DNA from: Bacteroidota bacterium
GTDB taxonomy: Bacteria > Spirochaetota > Spirochaetia > JABMQR01
Assembly: GCA_013202335.1 (NCBI GenBank)
Contig: JABMQR010000048.1
Coordinates: 1 to 48,238, forward strand
Length of the DNA stretch: 48,238 bases
Direction of reading: 5' to 3'
This document shows positions 41,752-48,238 of this stretch, piece after piece; within the stretch, counting starts at the first letter, position 1, and every line of letters starts with the position of its first letter. Position numbers and translations under genes: made by a program. The notes beneath the pieces are model-generated. The model had not been told where the DNA came from. It saw only the letters and a list, made by a program, of their open reading frames with translations, and ran no database searches.

Positions 41752-42757
41752 CGCTGGACTCCCGTACTATTAATTCCGGGATAAGGATCGTCTGCTGTAC
41801 CTCAATATCAGTATCACCGGCTGTTTTTATTCGTTGGATGAGCAGTTCTGTAACCATTCCGCCAATCTGGTTTATCGGTTGTCGTATTGTGGTGAGAGGA
41901 GGACGACAGAACTCAGCCATGGGGATATCATCAAACCCGGTTATGGCAATATCTTTACCAATCTCCAGGCCTCTGTCATGAGCCGCATGTATAGCTCCCA
42001 TAGCAACCATATCATTAAAGCCTACAATAGCAGTTGGGGGATTCGGCAGACCAAGGAGGAGTTTTGCATGTTCGTATCCACCTTTCTGGTCGAAACTGCC
42101 TATCTGTACCAAATCCGGATCCAGGGTGATTCCATATTTTAGTAAACCCTTTTTAAGACCGGTTAGTCTGACTTTTGCGGATTTAATGAACTGAGGTGGG
42201 CAGATTACACCAATACGAGTATGATTGCGCTCTACCAGGTGATCGGCTATGAGTCCCATAGCATATTCACCATCCTCATCGACAAAGGGAAAGCAGTTAT
42301 CATGATCAACACGTCCAAATGCGGCGAATGGAAAACCAGTATCACATAGATATTTTACCCTTTCATCTGTACAAAGAGTACGGACTATAATAAATCCATC
42401 AACACGACGGCTAACAATCATTTTTTTATAGGTTGCGAGTTCATCTCTTGTATGTACATAGGTGACAAGAAGATCATATCCATATTTTGAGGACATTTTT
42501 CCAATACCGGCAAGGAATTCTGTAAAGAATGGTTCAGAAAACCCCTCTCCGTATCCCGGTAAGATAATACCCAGTGTGTCGGTTGAACTTTTCTGGAGAC
42601 GTTGGGCAAGAGTGTTTGGGACGTATCCCATCTCCTCGGCTGCTTTTGTAACCAGTTCACGTGTTTTTGGACTCACATCACTGTATCCGGCAAGAGCTCG
42701 TGATACGGTTGTAACGGATCTGTTAACCCGTTGTGCGAGATCCTTAAGTGTTACCAT
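41744..42757 (-). CDS. LacI family transcriptional regulator
   Basis: A 337-residue repressor. The N-terminal helix-turn-helix and hinge read VTLKDLAQRVNRSVTTVSRALAGYSDVSPKTRELVTKAAEEMGYVPNTLAQRLQ. A periplasmic-binding-protein-like sugar domain follows (GFNDMVAMGAIHAAHDRG, ITGFDDIPMAEFCRPPLTTIRQP). It overlaps the GT4 gene upstream and the GH13 gene downstream by a few bases, so it is part of the operon. It probably controls the ABC importer genes from a site beyond the window's right edge. No operator matching the LacI consensus was found between 47902 and 48084. Confidence 0.93.
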   Translation of the reverse strand: MVTLKDLAQRVNRSVTTVSRALAGYSDVSPKTRELVTKAAEEMGYVPNTLAQRLQKSSTDTLGIILPGYGEGFSEPFFTEFLAGIGKMSSKYGYDLLVTYVHTRDELATYKKMIVSRRVDGFIIVRTLCTDERVKYLCDTGFPFAAFGRVDHDNCFPFVDEDGEYAMGLIADHLVERNHTRIGVICPPQFIKSAKVRLTGLKKGLLKYGITLDPDLVQIGSFDQKGGYEHAKLLLGLPNPPTAIVGFNDMVAMGAIHAAHDRGLEIGKDIAITGFDDIPMAEFCRPPLTTIRQPINQIGGMVTELLIQRIKTAGDTDIEVQQTILIPELIVRESSGG

Positions 42758-44133
42758 GTTTCAACCATCCAATTGTTAGTCAATTTAGCAAGATATCCCT
42801 TCAAAGCCTCCATGGAGTAGTGCTCTCTGGCTATCTTGAGATTGTTTTCAACAGCTTGCTCTCTGAACTTACTATCCATGAAATATTTTACAGCCAAATC
42901 AGCCGCTTGTGCTATGGTTTTAGGATCAACCTTTACCAGCTGCTGATCATCTGTTCCTGACAGTCTATTTCCAATAGAAATTACAGAAAAGCCCTTATCG
43001 GCAATATCTGATTCGTATACCGGGTATTCATAGAGCATAATCGGCAGTTTCGCTTTGACTGCTTCCAAAAACTGATTTCCCCAACCTTCCCAGTATGATG
43101 GATAGGTTACCATATCAGCTGTGGTATAGGTATCCCACAATGAGTATATTTTCTGATTATTTTGATCATATTTTCGCTCGCTAGATACCTGGTCGCCAAT
43201 ATATTTGAGATTAACACCCAAAAATTCAGCTTTACTAATCAATCGTTTAAGATATGTACCGGTAGCATCATCCTCTGCATATCCAGCAAGTAGAAGAATG
43301 ATTTTGCTGGTTTCGGTAACCAACTTCCCATTTTGCAGTCGGGAACCTATGAGTTTTGGAAGTCTCCTTTTTAATTCTGATGCAAAATCAATGGCTCCCT
43401 CAATTCCTTTTCTGGCAACGACCCGGGTAGCCTGAAGCAGTACAATATCATTTTGCGTAATGGAAAAAGTCGATCGAAAATCTGAATTATAATCATCAAT
43501 TTTCCAGGGTCCTTCAGAAAAATCAAATACATTGGGTATAACCTGGGCATCGACACCTTTTCTGCGAAGCAGCTCATTTTTAGCGAGGGAATTTATTACG
43601 GCATGTCGAATTTTTTTTCCTCTCGGGGGAAGGTAGCAGTCGGCTAATTCCAGAGCACTTCGACAGGTGAGACAAACCCCTTCGACCCGTTCCCAATAAA
43701 AATCGTGATGATGCGCAAGAACCGGGATGTTTCTCTTTTCTGCAGCTCTGTAGAGTGCAGCTGCAACTGATGGATGTGCGGCTACAGACCAGACATTTTG
43801 TGCAATGATTGTGTCAATTTCATATGTATCAATCATAGTATCTATCGATTTTTCTATTATATCGGCCTGCTGATAGAGCTCGGCAGCATACGCTTCATCA
43901 TCCGTATAATCTGTAAGTTTTACAAAAGTGTTTTTGTATAATCGTTCACTTACCGGCAGGTGGTGGAACATTTCGGGGATGAGTGTGCCTTCTGCGGACC
44001 CCAAATCACCCCCGGCAAGAAAAACAGCATGGCCGTCCTCTTCAAAAATACTTTTCCATTTATCCAGTTCAAGAGAAACACCGTCTGTTCCTCCTACTTT
44101 ATAGTGGAAAATAGCTATATTTCTTTTTTTCAT
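42751..44133 (-). CDS. GT4-like glycosyltransferase
   Basis: A 460-residue GT-B glycosyltransferase. The N-terminal domain begins IAIFHYKVGGTDGVSLELDKWKSIFE, with a glycine-rich acceptor loop. The C-terminal nucleotide-sugar domain has LQATRVVARKGIEGAIDFA and YPSYWEGWGNQFLEAV, the E-x7-E type motif of GT4. The interdomain sequence HHHDFYWERVEGVCLTC is unusual, and its Cys and His residues could bind metal. ATG 44133 is supported by GGAG 6 nt upstream and overlaps the previous stop (ATGA). In an uptake and phosphorolysis operon a GT4 enzyme could build or remodel a glucoside osmolyte such as a mannosyl-glucosylglycerate; that is conjecture. Confidence 0.85.
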   Translation of the reverse strand: MKKRNIAIFHYKVGGTDGVSLELDKWKSIFEEDGHAVFLAGGDLGSAEGTLIPEMFHHLPVSERLYKNTFVKLTDYTDDEAYAAELYQQADIIEKSIDTMIDTYEIDTIIAQNVWSVAAHPSVAAALYRAAEKRNIPVLAHHHDFYWERVEGVCLTCRSALELADCYLPPRGKKIRHAVINSLAKNELLRRKGVDAQVIPNVFDFSEGPWKIDDYNSDFRSTFSITQNDIVLLQATRVVARKGIEGAIDFASELKRRLPKLIGSRLQNGKLVTETSKIILLLAGYAEDDATGTYLKRLISKAEFLGVNLKYIGDQVSSERKYDQNNQKIYSLWDTYTTADMVTYPSYWEGWGNQFLEAVKAKLPIMLYEYPVYESDIADKGFSVISIGNRLSGTDDQQLVKVDPKTIAQAADLAVKYFMDSKFREQAVENNLKIAREHYSMEALKGYLAKLTNNWMVETW

Positions 44134-44756
44134 GAAAGACTCCAATGTGCAATTCTCTCCCAGGTAAGGTCTTTCCACCATTCACCTTCCCATGATGCAC
44201 TATGAAAAACTGCAAATTGGAAATCCCCTGCTGAAAAAGATTTTCCCGGTTCAGGTAGAAGATTATTAATATAGGATAATACCGGGGTATACAGATCCTG
44301 AGGGATATCTCTAAAAGCAAGAGTTACATGTGCCTCAAAGTCCCTTCCGAGGTCCTCATCAGCAAAATCGCAGTCCGGGGAAATAAAAGGCATAATTATT
44401 TTAACAATATCATTTCGGAAATTGAGCAGTTGATCAGCTGCATCGGTACTTACCAGATTTATACCCATTCCTATGGGATCCATTCTTAGTTTCGGGAGAA
44501 ACTCTGTATCGAAAGGGAATACATCTTTAAGGTATTCAGAGAGCTGTGATGTAAGATCATGCGGATCTATGTCCTGCTTCATGAGGAAGAAACCTTTAAT
44601 GGTTGCATGTACCTGGAATTTTCCTGCAGCTCTGATTCCAAACTGCTTGTGGAGTATAGTATGGATTTTTGTAATGCGTTCGGCAATCTCAATCGGAGGA
44701 AGGAGGTAAAACACATAACGCAGTGATTCCCTGGGATAGGATTGAAAAGTTTTCAT
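44130..44756 (-). CDS. 2H phosphoesterase (2'-5' RNA ligase/ThpR family)
   Basis: A 208-residue protein with two HxT motifs, VHATIKGF (His50-Thr52) and EAHVTLAF (His143-Thr145), 93 residues apart as in LigT/ThpR and related cyclic phosphodiesterases. It is related to enzymes that act on 2',3'-cyclic phosphates or ADP-ribose 1'',2''-cyclic phosphate. Here it is translationally locked between an ABC ATPase (1-nt overlap) and a glycosyltransferase (4-nt overlap), an unusual place for an RNA enzyme. It might act on a cyclic sugar phosphate. Confidence 0.82.
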   Translation of the reverse strand: MKTFQSYPRESLRYVFYLLPPIEIAERITKIHTILHKQFGIRAAGKFQVHATIKGFFLMKQDIDPHDLTSQLSEYLKDVFPFDTEFLPKLRMDPIGMGINLVSTDAADQLLNFRNDIVKIIMPFISPDCDFADEDLGRDFEAHVTLAFRDIPQDLYTPVLSYINNLLPEPGKSFSAGDFQFAVFHSASWEGEWWKDLTWERIAHWSLS

Positions 44757-45844
44757 TATCTGATCCTCTCTTCTGTATCACAGTCAAATAGGAACATGGC
44801 ATCCTGTACTATACGTAAATGAATAGTTTCTTCACTCACAATAATGGGATGCGGAGGAGCTAAAAATTTTATCATGGTTTCATCAATCATGGTCGAAACA
44901 ATCTGATGTGAGCCCTGTGGTTCTGAAACCAGACATTTAATAGTAATATCTGCATCCTTAGATTCACAAATGAACATATTTTCCGGACGGACGCCAAGTA
45001 TTACCTTTTTCCCTGTATAGGGCTCTGCTATTACACGATTTGCCGGATTAAGGGTTATATCAAGATGAGAATTATTAGCATGCAGCTCTCCATTTTTATT
45101 ACTGATGGATACGGTAAAAAAATTGGTTGGCGGTGTTCCAATGAAATCAGCAACAAAAAGGTTTTGACAATTATGATATACCTCATCAGGGGTTCCGATC
45201 TGCATGATAATGCCATCTTTCATAATTACAATACGGTCAGCCATACTCATCGCTTCTGATTGATCATGTGTAACAAAAATAGAGGTAGCTTTAGCTGCGT
45301 TATGAATTGCTTTCAACTCAGTTCGCATAGTGGATCTGAGTTTTGCATCAAGGTTGGACAAAGGTTCATCCATTAGGAATAACTTAGGGGATACTGCGAT
45401 AGCACGAGCAACCGCGACCCGCTGCTGCTGTCCCCCTGATAATTGTGATGGGTAGCGTTCAAGGTACTGATCAATTTTTGTCATAGTCACAACTCTGTCA
45501 ACAGTAGCTTTTATCTCTTCTTTCGACATATTCCGGAGTTTTAAGGCATAGGCGATATTCTCAAAAACTGTCATGTGCGGCCATACTGCGTAATTCTGGA
45601 AAATCATACTTACCATTCGTTTCCGAGGCGGGAGGTCTGTTACATCTATGTCATCCAGAATTATTTCACCATCGGTAACTTCTTCAAGACCCGCAATCAT
45701 GCGAAGTGTGGTTGTTTTTCCACAACCAGAGGGTCCAAGAAGTACCAGAAACTCACCATCCTGAACTTCAAGGTCAATTCCATTAACCGCCAGAACTTTT
45801 TTTCCAAACTGTTTAACAAGTTGTTTTATTTGAAGTATAGCCAT
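44756..45844 (-). CDS. Sugar ABC transporter ATP-binding protein, MalK/UgpC/MsmX-like
   Basis: A 362-residue ATPase. It has Walker A GPSGCGKTT, Q-loop IFQNYAVWPHMTVFENIAYALKLR, signature LSGGQQQRVAVARA, Walker B LFLMDEPLSNLDAKLR and switch His in FVTHDQSEAMSMADRI. A C-terminal OB-fold/TOBE regulatory domain (VILGVRPENMFICES) follows. ATG 45844 is chosen because AGGAG lies 6 nt upstream; a longer frame to 45889 would run into the permease gene. It energises the two permeases encoded just before it. Confidence 0.95.
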   Translation of the reverse strand: MAILQIKQLVKQFGKKVLAVNGIDLEVQDGEFLVLLGPSGCGKTTTLRMIAGLEEVTDGEIILDDIDVTDLPPRKRMVSMIFQNYAVWPHMTVFENIAYALKLRNMSKEEIKATVDRVVTMTKIDQYLERYPSQLSGGQQQRVAVARAIAVSPKLFLMDEPLSNLDAKLRSTMRTELKAIHNAAKATSIFVTHDQSEAMSMADRIVIMKDGIIMQIGTPDEVYHNCQNLFVADFIGTPPTNFFTVSISNKNGELHANNSHLDITLNPANRVIAEPYTGKKVILGVRPENMFICESKDADITIKCLVSEPQGSHQIVSTMIDETMIKFLAPPHPIIVSEETIHLRIVQDAMFLFDCDTEERIR

Positions 45845-45867
45845 TGGATTCTCCTGTTGCAGAAGTG

Positions 45868-46983
45868 TTATACAGAAACACCGCCCCACATTTGGTTGAT
45901 ATATTTTCTGATAAAAAGTGTAAATATTACTGCAGGTAAAGCCATTGCCAATCCGCCAGCGGCCAGCAGATTTACCTGCCCGGTTGCACCAAGCAATGTT
46001 TGGTAGACGACTACCGCAAAGGTCGGTTTGAATTGAGTCAGAACAATCGCTGCAACTGTTTCATTCCAGGCTCCCAAAAATGCATACATTGCACACGCTG
46101 CAAGTCCTGGAAGAGCGAGAGGGAAAGTGATTTTCATAAATGCACCGAATTTGTTTGATCCAAATACCAGTGCTGCTTCTTCCAGAGATACAGGTATTCC
46201 CATGAAAATACTAGCTGTAATCCACACAGTTAATCCTATTTGTCCAACTGAATAGACAAGGGATAATCCTAACGGCTGATCATATAGTCCCATATTTGCC
46301 AGGATAATCACCATCGGCATTGCTATTGCCACAGCGGGAAACATTCGGACAAAAAGGACACTGAATTTTAAGGCATCTCTTCCTTTAAAAATATAGCGAG
46401 CAAAAGCATATCCGGCCAATCCGCCAATTGAGAGTGAAATGATGATAGTGAAAAGGCATATCTGCAGACTTCTTATCAAGGCAGGAATAACATCTCTGGT
46501 AATTGTGAAGAAGACTTTATAGTTATTTAACCAATTAACCCTTTCCTTGAAATGCAGCAGCCCCCCTGCTTCAGATGTGCTGAGAAATAAATCAGCTGCC
46601 TCTTCTTCAGTTATCATCAAATTAAGATATGTTTCCGTATAATATGAGAATTTATTTATATCAGCAGTCTCAAGTAACGTTTCATAGCCGTTTGTTTTTC
46701 TGTTCAGAATACTGAGCATAAATCCTTTTTCTGTTGTTTCAAGCTGAAGGGAGACCCGGGCAGATGGCAACACAGGTAATGGATACGTATATGCTTCCCG
46801 GTTGGACATAAAGGATGTTGTAGCAAGAAAAAATACTGGTGTCAGCATAACTATGACCAGTGTGACAACGATAATATAGAGGGTGGTTTGTCTGGCAGCT
46901 TTTTTTATATTTGATCGCTGTTTCCTGGTAAGTTTTCCCGGTTTGATTGGTTGGGATTGTTGTTCCTGTATGATTTGAGGCAT
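45868..46983 (-). CDS. Sugar ABC transporter permease, MalG-like with an enlarged periplasmic loop
   Basis: A 371-residue inner-membrane subunit, about 90 residues longer than typical MalG-type proteins. The extra sequence lies between the first helix (residues ~35-58) and the second (~175), roughly residues 60-165, and should be periplasmic; it may contact the binding protein. The EAA loop reads SLEEAALVFGSNKFGAFMKITFPLALPG. It starts 1 nt after the MalF-like gene stop. The long loop resembles the extended MalF/MalG loops of some maltose-type systems. Confidence 0.92.
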   Translation of the reverse strand: MPQIIQEQQSQPIKPGKLTRKQRSNIKKAARQTTLYIIVVTLVIVMLTPVFFLATTSFMSNREAYTYPLPVLPSARVSLQLETTEKGFMLSILNRKTNGYETLLETADINKFSYYTETYLNLMITEEEAADLFLSTSEAGGLLHFKERVNWLNNYKVFFTITRDVIPALIRSLQICLFTIIISLSIGGLAGYAFARYIFKGRDALKFSVLFVRMFPAVAIAMPMVIILANMGLYDQPLGLSLVYSVGQIGLTVWITASIFMGIPVSLEEAALVFGSNKFGAFMKITFPLALPGLAACAMYAFLGAWNETVAAIVLTQFKPTFAVVVYQTLLGATGQVNLLAAGGLAMALPAVIFTLFIRKYINQMWGGVSV

Positions 46984-46984
46984 A

Positions 46985-47902
46985 TTAACCTTGCTCCTTT
47001 CTGCCGAATGCGCCGGATACCTGCAGATAAATTATTGCAGTGATGGAGACAATAAGAGTAACCACAATGGTATAGGTAATAGCCATCTGGTATGCGAACT
47101 GAATTCCCGGAACTTCTTTTTTATAGTAAATTACCCGTTCAAGCAGTACCGGTATTCGGTTAAAGCCGAACATAAGCACTATTATCAGCCAAATCTGAAT
47201 TGCAGAAATCAATCGCAGAATTATTGCTGTAGTTATGGTGGGTTTCAGCATGGGAAGAGTTATACGTCTTAGTACGGTAAATTTATTCCCGCCAAATACC
47301 AGTCCAGCCTCTTTGGCTTCCGGGGGAAGGTTCTGCAGGCCGGCCAGTAATATTATCATTACAGAGGGAATAACCTGCCATGCGTCTATGATAATAATCA
47401 GAAAAATATTTTGCCACTCACTTCCGGTAAGGAAATAGAATTTTGCTCCCTCTTTTAATATACCAAGATTTGTAAGGAGGCTGTTCATCCAGCCGTGCGA
47501 GGTTAGTCCGGTTTGCCAAATTGCACCTGCAGCAACAGGGGGTAGGGCCATTGGGACTAATGCAATAAATAGCATTGCTCCTGAACCCTTAAACTTTCTG
47601 TTAATAATAAGTGCAATCATGAGTGCAAGGACAAACTCAAGAATAACCGAAAAGATAGTGATAACTGTCGTGTTTCTCAAAGCAATCAGAAAAGAGGGAT
47701 CCCGAAATACCATTAAGTAGTTTTGGAATGTCGCCCCGCCGTCATAAGCCGTGAAACTAGCTATCAATGATTTTATAACCGGGCGAAGCCAAAACAGTAA
47801 GTAATAGATTAATACGGGAGAAATAAGTATATAGGGAAGAGCTCTATTTAGTTTTTGACGTAGTGTTAAGGTACGTTTGTGCAGTAGGATTGTAGTTTCC
47901 AT
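46985..47902 (-). CDS. Sugar ABC transporter permease, MalF-like
   Basis: A 305-residue inner-membrane subunit with six helices. The EAA loop reads LPPEAKEAGLVFGGNKFTVLRRITLPMLKPT. ATG 47902 is preceded at 7 nt by GGAGG. Further upstream in frame (to 47965) the sequence lacks a ribosome site and lies in a repeat region. It pairs with the MalG-like subunit; together with the ATPase and the binding protein cut at the window edge it makes a complete importer. Confidence 0.93.
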   Translation of the reverse strand: METTILLHKRTLTLRQKLNRALPYILISPVLIYYLLFWLRPVIKSLIASFTAYDGGATFQNYLMVFRDPSFLIALRNTTVITIFSVILEFVLALMIALIINRKFKGSGAMLFIALVPMALPPVAAGAIWQTGLTSHGWMNSLLTNLGILKEGAKFYFLTGSEWQNIFLIIIIDAWQVIPSVMIILLAGLQNLPPEAKEAGLVFGGNKFTVLRRITLPMLKPTITTAIILRLISAIQIWLIIVLMFGFNRIPVLLERVIYYKKEVPGIQFAYQMAITYTIVVTLIVSITAIIYLQVSGAFGRKEQG

Positions 47903-47924
47903 GTAGAGCCTCCTTATCCTAAAA

Positions 47925-47963
47925 GGTTTTATGGGTACATATAACCATAGTAGGGTTAAAACC
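47925..47963. repeat. Imperfect inverted repeat upstream of the MalF-like gene
   Basis: GGTTTTATGG (47925-47934) can pair with CCAT (47945-47948) and TAAAACC (47957-47963), with an 8-nt bulge. It lies between the binding-protein gene and the permease ribosome site, and may be an mRNA structure or a regulator site. Confidence 0.35.
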
Positions 47964-48045
47964 AAATGAATAGATGTGAAAATCCTGTAATAATGAAATA
48001 TCAGAGGTGATTTTCTAAAAGATTCCTGCCTGGTATTGAATAATG

Positions 48046-48075
48046 AGTCCAGACCGGGTTTTCCCGGTCTGGACT
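48046..48075 (-). terminator. Stable hairpin after the sugar-binding protein gene
   Basis: AGTCCAGACCGGG (48046-48058) and CCCGGTCTGGACT (48063-48075) form a perfect 13-bp stem with a TTTT loop, 9 nt past the binding-protein stop. No T-run follows in the minus direction, so partial termination or 3' stabilisation is likely. Confidence 0.65.
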
Positions 48076-48083
48076 TTAGGTTC

Positions 48084-48238
48084 TTATTTTCTTAAGCCAT
48101 CCAATTTTGCATTTGCTGCATTGAGCATTGCCATATCAATTGAACCATTTCCATTGATGATCATGTCTTTAAATCCATCATCAAATACTTGTTTTACTGC
48201 ACCCCAATCCTGGAAAGCGCCGCCGGGAACACCGGAAA
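48084..48238 (-). CDS. Sugar ABC transporter substrate-binding protein (C-terminal end only)
   Basis: Only the last 50 residues lie in the window; the gene continues past the right edge. The frame reads SGVPGGAFQDWGAVKQVFDDGFKDMIINGNGSIDMAMLNAANAKLDGLRK and stops with TAA at 48084-48086. The ending, with a helix leading into AMLNAANAKLDGL, is typical of family 1 extracellular sugar-binding proteins. Its position directly before the two permeases and the ATPase identifies it as the receptor of that importer. Confidence 0.8.
   Translation of the reverse strand, partial: SGVPGGAFQDWGAVKQVFDDGFKDMIINGNGSIDMAMLNAANAKLDGLRK

Overview
The window reads as chromosomal DNA of an anaerobic, fermentative bacterium, most likely a free-living spirochaete (Spirochaetota). 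This is an inference from the moderately AT-rich composition, solute-binding proteins whose mature N-termini start with Gly/Ala/Glu-rich stretches (33227, 22463), the abundance of carbohydrate transport operons, acetate kinase, a methanol methyltransferase and selenium-dependent hydroxylase maturation genes. No rRNA, tRNA, CRISPR array, insertion sequence or phage gene was recognised.

Layout. (1) 1-7.5 kb, plus strand: an iron-type alcohol dehydrogenase, a LarA-type nickel-pincer racemase/epimerase homologue, methanol:corrinoid methyltransferase mtaB, an mtaC-like corrinoid protein that has lost its cobalamin-binding core by an in-frame deletion, a COG0523 GTPase with a CxCC motif, and a PocR-AraC regulator. 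Together they look like a C1/alcohol module with its metallochaperone and regulator. (2) 7.5-16 kb: a diguanylate cyclase, mnmA behind a foldable leader, a DUF1846 gene interrupted by one in-frame TGA, a two-gene COG0701 permease, then yqeC and an xdhC-yqeB fusion (selenium-dependent molybdenum hydroxylase maturation), facing a broken membrane diguanylate cyclase. (3) 16.2-19.5 kb: ackA, a nucleoside phosphorylase and an MFS transporter.

(4) 19.5-30.5 kb: a compact operon that starts with a GntR/FCD regulator behind a promoter overlapped by a perfect 15-bp inverted repeat. It continues with an MtaA-like (UroD-family) zinc methyltransferase, three xylose-isomerase-like TIM barrels, a Gfo/Idh/MocA oxidoreductase, a tripartite tricarboxylate transporter (tctC-tctB-tctA), nagA and a nagB-like gene. 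This combination suggests uptake and dismantling of an acidic, possibly methylated or glycosylated, N-acetylamino sugar. It is the best candidate here for an undescribed pathway.

(5) 30.5-39.6 kb: a DUF45 metallopeptidase (minus strand), a MazG-like pyrophosphohydrolase and a four-carbon acid sugar kinase. These are followed by a clear sigma70-type promoter driving an AfuABC-like ABC importer, a RapZ homologue with a degenerate P-loop, an RpiR regulator and a small membrane protein. (6) 39.9-48.2 kb, minus strand: a tightly overlapping operon of a sugar ABC importer (binding protein cut by the window edge, two permeases, ATPase), a 2H phosphoesterase, a GT4 glycosyltransferase, a LacI regulator and a GH13_18 sucrose-phosphorylase-like enzyme.

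Two themes cut across the window. Several genes are damaged (mtaC deletion, DUF1846 nonsense codon, cyclase pseudogene, lipoprotein remnant), which means either recent gene decay or sequence error. A decamer, GGGACGGAGG, recurs five times, three of them inside one gene.
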